A program made the position numbers and the translations under genes. Shown piece after piece: positions 31,584 through 40,278 of a stretch of 64,000 nucleotides of DNA (positions are counted from its first letter, which is position 1; each line of letters opens with the position of its first letter). A model generated the notes under the pieces. The model saw only the letters and a list, made by a program, of their open reading frames with translations, searched no databases and had not been told where the DNA came from. Source of the stretch: Rudanella sp031411995 (GTDB lineage Bacteria; Bacteroidota; Bacteroidia; Cytophagales; Spirosomataceae); contig JANOCD010000058.1 in NCBI GenBank assembly GCA_031411995.1, positions 54,493 through 118,492 of the forward strand. The letters run 5' to 3'.

Positions 31584-32861
31584 TTAAAATTTAACTCCTG
31601 GAAAATACGCCGTTTCGCCGAGTTCCTCTTCAATGCGGAGGAGTTGGTTGTACTTGGCCATCCGGTCGGAGCGCGAGGCTGAACCTGTTTTTATTTGACC
31701 CGTGTTCAGGGCCACCGCCAAGTCGGCAATGGTCGAATCTTCGGTCTCACCCGACCGGTGCGACATGATATTTTTGTAGGAGTTCCGCTTGGCGAGGTTC
31801 ACCGTGTCGATGGTCTCGGTCAGCGAACCGATCTGGTTCACTTTCACCAGGATAGCGTTGGCAATACCCTGTTCGATGCCCTGCTGAAGGCGCGTTACAT
31901 TGGTCACGAACAAATCGTCGCCCACCAACTGAATCTTGTTTTTAAGGAGATCAGTGTGCATTTTCCAGCCCGCCCAATCGTCCTCGGCCATGCCGTCTTC
32001 GATGCTCAGGATGGGGTATTTGCTGCACCAGTCGGCCCAATAGTTGGCCATTTCGCTGGAAGTCAGTTTCTCACCACTCGATTTCTTGAAGTGGTACAGG
32101 CCTGATTCTGCATCATAAAACTCCGATACGGCGGCATCCATCGCAATCCAAACGTCTTCGCCGGGCCGGTAGCCCGCCTTTTCAATAGCCTGGATAATGA
32201 TCTGAATGGCTTCTTCGTTCGAGGCAATGTTGGGTGCAAACCCGCCTTCGTCGCCCACGTTCGTCGATAAACCCTTGTTTTTCAGTACTTTCTTGAGCGT
32301 ATGGAAAATTTCCGTACCCATCCGCAGTGCTTCCGAGAACGTCGGTGCGCTGGCGGGCATGACCATAAATTCCTGAAAATCAATAGAATTGTCGGCGTGT
32401 GAACCTCCGTTCAGGATGTTCATCATCGGCACGGGCAGGGTGTTGGCATTCACGCCACCAATGTAGCGGTACAACGGCAAACCGGCTTCCTGAGCGGCTG
32501 CTTTTGCCACCGCCAGCGATACGCCCAAAATGGCGTTAGCTCCCAGTTTGCTTTTGTTGGGCGTACCATCCAGATCGATCATCACCTTGTCGATCAGGCT
32601 CTGATCGAACGCCGACATGCCAACTAATTCTGGATAAATCAGGTCGTTCACATTCTGCACGGCCTTCAACACACCCTTCCCAACATACACTTTCTCGTCG
32701 TCGTCGCGAAGTTCAACGGCTTCGTGTGTTCCGGTCGATGCACCCGATGGCACAGCCGCCCGGCCTAAAAAACCGTTCTCTGTCCGAACATCGACCTCAA
32801 CAGTTGGGTTGCCTCGTGAATCCAGAATTTGTCTGGCATGAATGCTCTGAATAGTACTCAT
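31584..32861 (-). CDS. eno: enolase
   Basis: The 425-residue glycolytic enzyme dehydrates 2-phosphoglycerate to phosphoenolpyruvate. Family marks include IHARQILDSRGNPTVEV, the substrate loop SGASTGTHEA, GANAILGVSLAVAKAA, NILNGGSHADN, GDEGGFAPN, LSIEDGMAEDDW, LVGDDLFVTN and the signature region SHRSGETEDSTIADLAV. The length is normal. The start at 32861 gives MSTIQSIHARQ. Promoter-like TACTTTG (minus strand) is seen about 90 bases upstream without a clear -33 element. It leads the run eno - divIC - phosphatase - gpmI, although hairpin repeats between the genes could uncouple expression. Confidence 0.97.
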   Translation of the reverse strand: MSTIQSIHARQILDSRGNPTVEVDVRTENGFLGRAAVPSGASTGTHEAVELRDDDEKVYVGKGVLKAVQNVNDLIYPELVGMSAFDQSLIDKVMIDLDGTPNKSKLGANAILGVSLAVAKAAAQEAGLPLYRYIGGVNANTLPVPMMNILNGGSHADNSIDFQEFMVMPASAPTFSEALRMGTEIFHTLKKVLKNKGLSTNVGDEGGFAPNIASNEEAIQIIIQAIEKAGYRPGEDVWIAMDAAVSEFYDAESGLYHFKKSSGEKLTSSEMANYWADWCSKYPILSIEDGMAEDDWAGWKMHTDLLKNKIQLVGDDLFVTNVTRLQQGIEQGIANAILVKVNQIGSLTETIDTVNLAKRNSYKNIMSHRSGETEDSTIADLAVALNTGQIKTGSASRSDRMAKYNQLLRIEEELGETAYFPGVKF

Positions 32862-33010
32862 TGTGCTATGAAAAAGGTTAACAACTAATAGTTCAATTTT
32901 TTCTCCGATGGCTGCTAAAACCACTGTTCATCAGCCCATTCGACGCACAAAGTAACAAAATAAGCAGGAGTTTTTGGGAGAGAAAGCGCGGATAGGGACA
33001 GAACAAAATC

Positions 33011-33098
33011 AGGCGACCTTGCCCTTAAATCCCCTGAATGGAACTCTGCTCATGCTCGAACAAAGTCGCCTTCAGGGGATTTAGGGGCAAGGTCGCCT
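33011..33098. repeat. long palindrome with TTCAGGGGATTT core
   Basis: This is the main content of the gene-free stretch 32862-33180. The arms 33011-33038 and 33071-33098 are 28 bases with one mismatch, around a 32-base loop. The core TTCAGGGGATTTAGGGGC recurs as TTCAGGGGATTTAAGGGC behind rdgB at 41869. It lies beyond the 3' end of the Lys-rich gene and upstream of eno, so it could terminate the former. The remainder of the stretch shows only the presumed eno promoter. Confidence 0.85.
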
Positions 33099-33180
33099 GG
33101 AAAACAACCTCAAATTACACGTAACGACTTGAACCAGTAAGGACGAATTTCCTTCGAAAAACCAACTTACAGCCTACAAA

Positions 33181-33801
33181 TCAATCTTTCAAGCTGCTCA
33201 GATACGTCTTGTTGCCGTTCTTGTTAATGTAGTACTTACCACCCCGTGGGCCGGTCCGAACTTCTTCGCCGTTGGGGCCTTTCTGGGAACGGTCGACAGG
33301 GGCTTTATAATCGGCAGGTGAGGCCTTTTCCTCTTTGGCCTTGCTCACCTTTTTGTCTGCTTTAGCCACAGCCTTGTCGGCCTTGTCAGCCGCTTTATCG
33401 GCTTTTTTATCAGCATTGGCTGCTTTCTTGTCAGCCTTGTCTTTTGCATCGGCCTTCATATCAGCTTTGTCAGCCTTCTTGTCAGCTTTATCGCCGGTCT
33501 TGGCTACTTTCTTATCGACTTTCGACTCTTTCTTGTCGTCCTTCGCGTCGGCTTTGGCTTCGTTGGCCTTTTTCTTGTCGGCTTTAGCTTCCTTGGCGGC
33601 TACCTTATCACCGTCGGCTTTGGCTGCTTTCTTGTCGGCTTTAGCTTCCTTCTTGTCATCCTTAGCCTCCTTCTTGTCTTTTTTGTCGGCTTTAGCCTCT
33701 TTTTTGGCTTTCTCTTTCTTCGGTTTTGCGTCCTGAGCAGGGCTGTTGAAAGCAACCAGCACACTGAGCATCAGGGTCAATAACAGCAATGACTTTTTCA
33801 T
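33181..33801 (-). CDS. secreted Lys/Ala/Asp-rich repeat protein with a PBCV-type basic adaptor end
   Basis: A 206-residue protein with a clear signal peptide (MKKSLLLLTLMLSVLVAFNS) and about 130 residues of degenerate AKADKK/DKKEAK repeats. The C-terminal segment contains GPNGEEVRTGPRGGKYYINK followed by NGNKTY. That last part resembles the small PBCV-specific basic adaptor domain (GPRGGkYY...GkKvY), known from chlorella virus proteins and some bacterial ones. The repeat is strongly charged, with acidic residues balancing lysines, unlike histone H1-type bacterial proteins, and the signal peptide argues for export. Function is unknown; a cell-surface or polymer-binding role is possible. The start at 33801 keeps the signal peptide. 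Confidence 0.75.
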   Translation of the reverse strand: MKKSLLLLTLMLSVLVAFNSPAQDAKPKKEKAKKEAKADKKDKKEAKDDKKEAKADKKAAKADGDKVAAKEAKADKKKANEAKADAKDDKKESKVDKKVAKTGDKADKKADKADMKADAKDKADKKAANADKKADKAADKADKAVAKADKKVSKAKEEKASPADYKAPVDRSQKGPNGEEVRTGPRGGKYYINKNGNKTYLSSLKD

Positions 33802-33902
33802 GATAATGCAACGGTTTTGAGTTGGAATTGAATCTAGGCACTTAAGACGGGAAGTTCCGCAGAAAATCACACAAAGCAACGAGATTGGTTATAAAATTTG
33901 CT

Positions 33903-33910
33903 TAAATTTG
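33903..33910 (+). promoter_or_regulatory. -7 box upstream of recQ
   Basis: TAAATTTG matches TAnnTTTG and lies 22 bases before the recQ ATG. The nearest TTG (33885) is only 15 bases upstream, closer than usual. Confidence 0.35.
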
Positions 33911-33932
33911 GGTTTATACTCATACCATACGC

Positions 33933-36095
33933 ATGATTGCCAACGCTTCGTCTGTCTCTGAACGTACCGCCCACCTATCCTCTTCCGAACGCGACCCGGC
34001 TGTCTTTTTGAAGCGGTATTACGGCTACGATCAGTTTCGGCCTATGCAGGAAGCCATTATTCGGTCGGTACTGGCTGGGGGCGATACCCTCGTGTTGATG
34101 CCAACGGGCGGTGGAAAATCAGTTTGTTTCCAGATTCCGGCCCTCATGCTGCCCGGTATTACTGTAGTGGTATCGCCCCTGATTGCCCTGATGAAAGATC
34201 AGGTCGATGCACTCCAACTAAACGGCGTACCGGCGGTTTTTCTGAACAGTACCCAATCATCCCGCGAGCAGCGGCAAATTGAAGACGACTGCCTGGCGGG
34301 CAAAATTAAACTGCTCTATACTTCGCCCGAAAAACTCCTGAGCGAATCGTTTTTTGTGTTCCTCAAACGACTGAATCTCTCCTTATTCGCCATCGACGAA
34401 GCACATTGCATCTCGTCGTGGGGGCACGATTTCCGGCCCGAATACACGCAATTGCATATTCTCCGGCAACATTTTCCCGTAGTGCCGATGGTGGCTCTCA
34501 CTGCCACCGCCGACAAACTCACCCGGCAAGACATTGGCGGGCGGCTCGGCATGGTTGATCCGCAGGTTTTTCTGGCTTCGTTTAACCGGCCCAACCTGAG
34601 TTTGCAGGTGTTGCCTGGCATCAACCGCTTGCAGCAAATTGTGCGGCTGTTGCAAATGAAACCCGATTCGTCGGGCATCATTTATTGCCTGAGCCGCAAA
34701 TCAACGGAGTCGCTGGCGGCCAAATTGCAGGAAAAGGGCTTCATGGCGGGGTTCTATCACGCGGGTATGAGTACTCAGGAGCGGAGCATGGTGCAGGAGA
34801 TGTTTCTGAAAGACGACATCCGAATCATGTGCGCCACCATTGCCTTCGGCATGGGCATCGACAAGTCGAACGTGCGGTGGGTAATTCATTACAACATGCC
34901 CAAAAACATGGAGAGTTTCTACCAGGAAATTGGCCGGGCTGGTCGCGATGGTGGCCCCGCTGACACGGTTCTCTTCTATAGTTTTGCCGACGTCGCCACC
35001 TACAAAGACATGCTCAACGACGCTCAACCGGCCAATTTAGGCGTTCAGTTGGCCAAGCTGGAGCGCATTCAGCAATATGCAGATGCTAACACCTGCCGCC
35101 GACGGATTCTGCTCAGTTATTTCTCCGAAGAACTCACCGAACCCTGTGGCAACTGCGATGTGTGCCGCAATCCCCGTGTCACATTCGATGGCACCGTGCT
35201 GGCCCAAAAAGCATTGTCGGCCATTGTGCGAACCCAGGAACGGGTGCCCATGAACCTGCTCATCGACATTTTGCGCGGCTCGCGAAGTCAGCAGGTGTTG
35301 CAGTATGGCTATGATCAGGTGAAAACCTACGGCGCGGGCAAAGACCTGAAGTTTGAAGACTGGCGCAGCTACCTGCATCAACTGATTAACATTGGCGTAA
35401 TCGAGATTGCTTACGACCAGCATTACGCCCTCAAAAAAGGAATTCTGGGCGATGCCGTTCTGCGAGAAGGCCGTACCATCGACCTCGTTCGGCCAGAGGA
35501 TGTAACGAAGCCCGTTGTTGAGAAAACCCGCTCGCGAACGCAGGCAAGCAAAGACGACTTATACAGTCGTCTTGATGTGTTGCGGAAGGAAATTGCGGGT
35601 GAGCAAAACGTGCCGCCCTACGTTATTTTCACCGATACTACGCTCGAAGATATGGCCCGCCAACGCCCAACCACACCCGATGGTCTTCGCAATGTGAGCG
35701 GGGTAGGCGAGCGCAAACTCCAGTTGTTCGGTCGGCGATTCCTCGAAGTCATTGTGAATTACGTTCGCGGACAAGCCAGAGAGGGGGGTAGCACCCGTGG
35801 TTCGACACAGGTTATCACGCTCGAGTTGTTTGAAAAAGGCATGACCATCGAAGCCATTGCCGCTGAACGTCAACTCACTACGTTCACAATCATTAGTCAT
35901 TTAATTGCCCTTAAAAAAGCAGGTTATAATCTCCCGCTCGAAGACCTGGTTTCTTCCCATGAACGGGCCGAAATAGAGCAGGCAATTCGGCAGATTGGTG
36001 TGGAAAACAACACCGTCAAGCCTATTTTCGAGCATTTCGATGGCCTTTATAGCTATGACAAAATCAGGATCACTTTAGGGCTTATGGATGATTAA
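33933..36095 (+). CDS. recQ: ATP-dependent DNA helicase RecQ
   Basis: The 720-residue 3'-5' helicase acts in recombination and replication-fork repair. Motif I is MPTGGGKS (residues 56-63), motif II is DEAHC (near 154), with LTATAD (III), FGMGIDKSNVRWV (V) and QEIGRAGRDG (VI). The zinc site includes CRRR and CGNCDVC (about 404-410). An RQC winged-helix region is followed by an HRDC domain (about 534-600) and a C-terminal helix-turn-helix (GMTIEAIAAERQLT). Domain order and length are normal. The downstream lytic transglycosylase follows on the same strand after about 120 bases. Confidence 0.96.
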   Translation: MIANASSVSERTAHLSSSERDPAVFLKRYYGYDQFRPMQEAIIRSVLAGGDTLVLMPTGGGKSVCFQIPALMLPGITVVVSPLIALMKDQVDALQLNGVPAVFLNSTQSSREQRQIEDDCLAGKIKLLYTSPEKLLSESFFVFLKRLNLSLFAIDEAHCISSWGHDFRPEYTQLHILRQHFPVVPMVALTATADKLTRQDIGGRLGMVDPQVFLASFNRPNLSLQVLPGINRLQQIVRLLQMKPDSSGIIYCLSRKSTESLAAKLQEKGFMAGFYHAGMSTQERSMVQEMFLKDDIRIMCATIAFGMGIDKSNVRWVIHYNMPKNMESFYQEIGRAGRDGGPADTVLFYSFADVATYKDMLNDAQPANLGVQLAKLERIQQYADANTCRRRILLSYFSEELTEPCGNCDVCRNPRVTFDGTVLAQKALSAIVRTQERVPMNLLIDILRGSRSQQVLQYGYDQVKTYGAGKDLKFEDWRSYLHQLINIGVIEIAYDQHYALKKGILGDAVLREGRTIDLVRPEDVTKPVVEKTRSRTQASKDDLYSRLDVLRKEIAGEQNVPPYVIFTDTTLEDMARQRPTTPDGLRNVSGVGERKLQLFGRRFLEVIVNYVRGQAREGGSTRGSTQVITLELFEKGMTIEAIAAERQLTTFTIISHLIALKKAGYNLPLEDLVSSHERAEIEQAIRQIGVENNTVKPIFEHFDGLYSYDKIRITLGLMDD

Positions 36096-36214
36096 AAAAT
36101 CCTATTTTGAAATGTGCCGTTGGATAATTCCGCGAAACGGTATTTGGAAAGTACCAGAAGAGGTAGTAACTTCGTTCAGAATTTACGAAAAGACCCGTTA
36201 CTTGATAGCGGGTT

Positions 36215-37369
36215 TTGCCGTCTTATGTACCCCCAACAAATACGAACATTTTGATAAAGGAAATCAGTATTTCACTACTCCTGGCTGCCGGCAAAACGGT
36301 TGCTGGAGTCATGCCTGCGAAGCCAGCCGTAACCCTTTTCGATACCACCCGAACCACGTTTCTCAACCAGGGATTAGATAACCCGACCTTGTTAACCGTT
36401 GACTCTGCCAATCGGGCTTTCCCGGTTTATTTTTGTGGTGAAGAGGTGCCCGTTGGTCAGCCTGGCGTGTGGCGACGCTGGATTCAGACCCTGCGCGGAT
36501 TTAGCAGCAAAGACAATTGTTTGTATGATGTTCGGCAACGGGCCATCTCGTTTTTCCCCATCATCGACCCCATTCTTCGGGAATACCGAATCCCCCGCGA
36601 CTTCCGGTATTTACCCCTCGCCGAAAGTGATCTCATCAACGATTGTGTCTCACCCAAAGGTGCATCCGGTTACTGGCAACTCATGCCCGAAACAGCTCGT
36701 GGACTGGGTTTAACTGTAAATGGCGATGTGGATGAGCGGTATGACCTCCGCAAGGCAACCGTGGCCGTTTGTCACTATCTCCACCAGTTATACCGGCAAT
36801 TAGGCTCTTGGTCGCTGGTGGCGGCTGCTTATAACGGTGGCTTAGGTCACGTTCAGTCGAGAATGCGGCAACAGGGCCAGAAAAACTATTTCCGGCTGAG
36901 TTTACACCGCGAAACGAGCCACTATCTGTTCCGAATTCTGGCCTACAAAGAATTGATTGGCAACCCTAAGCAATACGAACTATTGTTGTCGAAGTCGGCA
37001 GTAGCCCGACTCACCAAACCTCTGCCAAAATGGATTCGCCCCGTACCGCTCAACCTGAAACGAAACGGAGGCAGTCTAATCCCAACCGTATCCGAAATGG
37101 TGGCCTCAACCGAAGACAGTAGCACTCCGGTGAACCCAACATGGGGGCCACGTCCCGACAAATCGCTGTCGGATACCCCATCGGATTTTGAACGGATCCT
37201 GGCCAATGCGTTGTATCCCGACAACAGCGGTGATCTTCAGAATCAGCAAGCCCATTTTCCCATCACTAACTTACTGGCCATAATTGCCATTCGCTTCCGC
37301 CGACCGCGTTTTGGACAAAACAAGGAAGGCGAGGCTCTACGACCCATCCACGAATGGGAATGGATTTGA
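36215..37369 (+). CDS. lytic transglycosylase (paralogue 3, lacking the TraM-like domain)
   Basis: A protein of up to 384 residues sharing with the pair at 20820-23308 the N-terminal motif VYFCGEEVPV and the SLT domain: catalytic Glu in LAESDLINDCVS, GASGYWQLMPETAR and AAAYNGGLGHVQ. The C-terminal domain common to that pair is absent, and the last 80 residues are Pro/Ser-rich with no recognisable fold. The start is unclear. ATG at 36215 gives a poor signal peptide; TTG at about 36251 (LIKEISISLLLAAGK) gives a better hydrophobic segment. It is expected to be periplasmic. A strong terminator at 37401 follows. Confidence 0.82.
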   Translation: MPSYVPPTNTNILIKEISISLLLAAGKTVAGVMPAKPAVTLFDTTRTTFLNQGLDNPTLLTVDSANRAFPVYFCGEEVPVGQPGVWRRWIQTLRGFSSKDNCLYDVRQRAISFFPIIDPILREYRIPRDFRYLPLAESDLINDCVSPKGASGYWQLMPETARGLGLTVNGDVDERYDLRKATVAVCHYLHQLYRQLGSWSLVAAAYNGGLGHVQSRMRQQGQKNYFRLSLHRETSHYLFRILAYKELIGNPKQYELLLSKSAVARLTKPLPKWIRPVPLNLKRNGGSLIPTVSEMVASTEDSSTPVNPTWGPRPDKSLSDTPSDFERILANALYPDNSGDLQNQQAHFPITNLLAIIAIRFRRPRFGQNKEGEALRPIHEWEWI

Positions 37370-37400
37370 TAGCGGTAGATAAACAGCAGATTTTTCCATA

Positions 37401-37437
37401 AAAAAGGGCTGATACTCCAAGAGTATCAGCCCTTTTT
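37401..37437. terminator. bidirectional terminator between a lytic transglycosylase gene and ndk
   Basis: AAAAAGGGCTGATACTC (37401-37417) and GAGTATCAGCCCTTTTT (37421-37437) are perfect complements around a 3-base loop. It serves the two convergent genes. Confidence 0.93.
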
Positions 37438-37451
37438 CAATTACCTGATTT

Positions 37452-37871
37452 CTAGAACTGCTCCGTCCGGGAGAAGAAGAAATTACCTTCAATCTGGGCG
37501 TTTTCGTCGGAGTCAGAACCGTGAACGGCGTTGGCCTCGATAGATTTTGCGTACAGTTTACGGATCGTGCCTTCCTCAGCGTTGGCTGGGTTGGTGGCTC
37601 CAATCAACTTGCGGAAATCGGCAACGGCGTTGTCTTTTTCCAGAATCATCGGAATAATAGCCCCCGACGACATATAGGCACACAGATCTTTGTAGAAAGG
37701 CCGCTCCGCGTGAACTTCGTAGAACTGACCGGCCCGCTCGCTGCTCAGTTGCGTTTTCGTCATCGCGACGATGCGAAACCCGGCTTCTTCAATCATTTTA
37801 ATAATCGCACCAGAATTCCCGGCCTCCACGGCATCGGGCTTAATCATGGTGAATGTACGGTTCGTTGTCAT
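37452..37871 (-). CDS. ndk: nucleoside diphosphate kinase
   Basis: The 139-residue enzyme transfers the gamma-phosphate between nucleoside di- and triphosphates through phospho-His117 in NAVHGSDS. The start FTMIKPDAVEAGNSG, HAERPFYKDLCAYMSSG and the end DENAQIEGNFFF are canonical. The start at 37871 (MTTNRTFTMIKPD) is preferred over an ATG 51 bases upstream because alignment begins here and a good promoter lies between. Confidence 0.96.
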   Translation of the reverse strand: MTTNRTFTMIKPDAVEAGNSGAIIKMIEEAGFRIVAMTKTQLSSERAGQFYEVHAERPFYKDLCAYMSSGAIIPMILEKDNAVADFRKLIGATNPANAEEGTIRKLYAKSIEANAVHGSDSDENAQIEGNFFFSRTEQF

Positions 37872-37899
37872 TCCGTTGGTTGCCAAATAAAATTTTGCG

Positions 37900-37929
37900 C
37901 AAAAGTAGGGGGAAAGTTTCAAGTTTCAA
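37900..37929 (-). promoter_or_regulatory. promoter of ndk, with its -33 box in a GTTTC repeat
   Basis: On the minus strand TACTTTTG (37900-37907) matches TAnnTTTG, and TTG (37927-37929) is 19 bases upstream. The TTG belongs to the CTTGAAACTTGAAAC end of the adjacent repeat element, so the repeat appears to supply the -33 box. Confidence 0.6.
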
Positions 37930-38100
37930 GGCTGACGCTGTTTCTGTGGTTTCATGCTGCGCTGTTTCATTGGCTACGCCGTTTCTGGTTTCTGCACTTC
38001 CTCCTGCTGTTGCTAATTGAAACTATTGAAACTCCGAAGGCATGGAAACCATAGAAACAGCCGAAGGCATAGAAACGCCGAAGGTTTTGAAACGTGAAAC
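37915..38100. repeat. GTTTC/GCCGAAGGC-type inverted repeat, copy 2
   Basis: GTTTCAAGTTTC, GGTTTCATG and CGCCGTTTCTGG units on the left (37915-37993) face GAAACTATTGAAAC, GGAAACCATAGAAACAGCCG and GAAACGCCGAAGG units on the right (38018-38100). The element fills most of the space between the divergent ndk and nrnA genes. Confidence 0.8.
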
Positions 38101-38114
38101 TCCTTTTTTTTTCG

Positions 38115-38122
38115 TACTTTTG
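38115..38122 (+). promoter_or_regulatory. -7 box upstream of nrnA
   Basis: TACTTTTG is an exact TAnnTTTG match 35 bases before the ATG. The nearest TTG (38087) lies 25 bases upstream, within the repeat element, which is longer than usual spacing. Confidence 0.45.
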
Positions 38123-38157
38123 TGGCTTGATTTTTCGGCAACTCCTGCCGACCACTC

Positions 38158-39174
38158 ATGCAAGACATTAATGCTATTGGCGAGTTGCTGCGGCACCCGC
38201 AAACGATACTGATTACGACCCACCAAAACCCCGATGCCGACGCAATGGGGTCATCACTGGGTTTGGCCGCTTATCTTAAAAAGCGCGGCCATCGGGTCAC
38301 AGTCGTTACCCCTACCGATTATCCCCAAAATCTTCATTGGCTGGCTGGAAACAGCGAGGTTGTTGCCTTTGACGAAAAAATCCGCACCTCCGTCATTCAG
38401 TTGATGATGGAAGCCGATTTGATCTTTTGCCTTGACTTCTCGACCCTCGACCGCATCCGCGAGCTGGGACCGATGGTACGGCAGGCCCGCGCCAGGAAAA
38501 TCCTGATCGACCATCACCTCGAACCCGAATCGTTTGCCGAACTGGGCCTTTGGGACCCCACGGCAGCAGCAACGGCTCAGTTGATTTTCCGGCTCATAGT
38601 TGCTTTAGGCGATAAAGACCTGATCGACGTGCCCATGGCCGAGTGCCTCTACGCAGGTCTGATGACCGATACCGGCTCGTTCCGGCACGGCAACACCACG
38701 GGCGATGTTCACCGAATGGCCGCCGAACTGCTCGATCTGAAAATCGACGTGAGCAGCATCCACCGACGCATTTTTGACAATACTTCGCTCGACAAACTCC
38801 GTATGCTGGGCTATGTTCTGAACGAAAAACTGGTGGTGTTGCCCGAATACAAATTTGCTTATATCACCCTCACCGCCGACGAATTGAAGCGGTTTCGCTC
38901 TAAAACCGGCGACACGGAGGGGTTGGTCAACTATGCACTCTCGGTGGATGGCGTGGTGATGGCTGCCATATTGATTGATCGGGGCGAAGAAATCCGAATG
39001 TCGTTCCGGTCGGTCGGTGAGTTTTCAGTGCGGGAGCTAGCCAGTACGCATTTCAAGGGTGGAGGCCACCGGAATGCTGCCGGAGGCCGCTCGCGCTTGT
39101 CATTGCGTGCAACCGAAGATTGGCTGTTAAGCATTATTCCGCTTTACCAGAGTCAGTTGCTTGAAGCCGTTTAA
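38158..39174 (+). CDS. nrnA: DHH/DHHA1 phosphoesterase, NrnA type (nanoRNase/pAp phosphatase)
   Basis: A 338-residue cytoplasmic enzyme. The DHH domain has H22-x-N24-x-D26-x-D28 (THQNPDADAMGSSLG), an Asp in FCLDFSTLD, the name-giving ILIDHHLEP and the late Asp in GLMTDTGSFRHG. The DHHA1 domain ends with GGGHRNAAGG. NrnA degrades 2-5 nt RNA and often dephosphorylates pAp, which would substitute for Orn in this phylum. The length is normal. The FKBP lipoprotein gene follows after 37 bases on the same strand. Confidence 0.92.
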   Translation: MQDINAIGELLRHPQTILITTHQNPDADAMGSSLGLAAYLKKRGHRVTVVTPTDYPQNLHWLAGNSEVVAFDEKIRTSVIQLMMEADLIFCLDFSTLDRIRELGPMVRQARARKILIDHHLEPESFAELGLWDPTAAATAQLIFRLIVALGDKDLIDVPMAECLYAGLMTDTGSFRHGNTTGDVHRMAAELLDLKIDVSSIHRRIFDNTSLDKLRMLGYVLNEKLVVLPEYKFAYITLTADELKRFRSKTGDTEGLVNYALSVDGVVMAAILIDRGEEIRMSFRSVGEFSVRELASTHFKGGGHRNAAGGRSRLSLRATEDWLLSIIPLYQSQLLEAV

Positions 39175-39211
39175 TTAAATCATTCATTTTCCATTAATCA
39201 ATTTCCTACAT

Positions 39212-40123
39212 ATGCTTTTTACCCGTCTGGCAACAGCAGCGTTGATCGTGGCCACCATGGCCGCCTGTGGGCGCAACCGCGTCGAGGTCAGCGAAACTGG
39301 CCTGAAATACCAGCTACACGACGACAACGAAGAAACCCGCAAATCTAAAGTGGGCGATATCATGACCATTCAGCTATTGCTGAAGAACGCCAAAGATTCG
39401 GTCTTGCGCGACACGCACAAAGAGCCTGCTCCCCTGAAACTGATGTTGCAGGTGCCACCCTTTAAAGGATCGTTTGAAGAAGGTTTGGCCATGCTCTCGA
39501 AGGGGGATAGTGCTACTTTCTTTGTTAGTGCCGATTCGCTGTTTGGTAAGGCCATGCAACAAATGCCTCCGGGCGTAGTGAAAGGCTCCGATATCACGTT
39601 CAATGTGAAGGTTCTGGAAGTACAGAACGAAGAAGAATACCGCAAAGCCGAAACGGCTAGTGCCGCCAAGCAAAAGGGTGTTGACGAGAAAATCATTGCC
39701 GACTACATCGCCAAAAGCGGCCTAACCGGCAAGACCCAGAAAACCGAGCAGGGTGTGTATTACGTAATAACGCAGCCTGGCACGGGTGCTGTTCCTAACC
39801 GGGGCGACCTCGTGAAAGTGGATTATACGGGCAAACTGCTCGACGGTAAAACGTTTGATTCGTCAGTAGGTAAGCAGCCGATTGAGTTGCCCATTGGCGT
39901 GGGTCAGGTGATTCCAGGATGGGACGATGCCATTTTGAAACTGCACAAAGGCGAAAAAGCTACCTTGATCATTCCGTCGACAATGGCTTATGGCGCACAG
40001 GGGTCGCCACCGGTGATTCCGGCCAATGCGGTGTTGCTATTCGATGTGAGTCTGATTGACGTGCGCAAGAACCCACAGCCACAGGGGCAGGGTCAAATGC
40101 CACAAATGCCGCAGGGTCGGTAG
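39212..40123 (+). CDS. FKBP-type peptidyl-prolyl isomerase lipoprotein
   Basis: A 303-residue lipoprotein (lipobox MAAC near residue 20). It has two FKBP-like domains: a degenerate one (about 25-145, EEGLAMLSKGDSATFFVSAD) and a good one (about 185-285) with GDLVKVDYTGKLLDGKTFDS, GVGQVIPGWDDAI, KGEKATLIIPSTMAYG and NAVLLFDVSLIDV. The end is Gln/Pro/Met-rich. It should assist protein folding at the outer membrane or in the periplasm. A palindrome begins immediately after the stop, and a related lipoprotein follows 155 bases downstream. Confidence 0.9.
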   Translation: MLFTRLATAALIVATMAACGRNRVEVSETGLKYQLHDDNEETRKSKVGDIMTIQLLLKNAKDSVLRDTHKEPAPLKLMLQVPPFKGSFEEGLAMLSKGDSATFFVSADSLFGKAMQQMPPGVVKGSDITFNVKVLEVQNEEEYRKAETASAAKQKGVDEKIIADYIAKSGLTGKTQKTEQGVYYVITQPGTGAVPNRGDLVKVDYTGKLLDGKTFDSSVGKQPIELPIGVGQVIPGWDDAILKLHKGEKATLIIPSTMAYGAQGSPPVIPANAVLLFDVSLIDVRKNPQPQGQGQMPQMPQGR

Positions 40124-40216
40124 ATTTGTATGGTGGGTGGACCGGATCGCCGGACCGTTCGCAATCCGCCGTGTAATTAGGAAATATTAACACGGCGGAT
40201 TGCAAATCCACCATAC
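40124..40216. repeat. palindrome behind the first FKBP gene
   Basis: GCAATCCGCCGTG (40161-40173) pairs perfectly with CACGGCGGATTGC (40191-40203), and TATGGTGG (40129-40136) with CCACCATA (40208-40215). The left arm holds an extra nested hairpin around CCGGATCGCCGG. No T-tract follows. It resembles a REP-like unit more than a simple terminator. Confidence 0.75.
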
Positions 40217-40278
40217 CCAAACGGCCCCGAATTGCGTTACTCTTTATGCCACTGCTGGCATGTATCAATCAACGTAGC

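Noticed and set aside
33181..33801. Histone H1-like DNA-compacting protein
   Set aside because: It has an export signal and acidic residues balance the lysines, unlike HctA/H1-type proteins.
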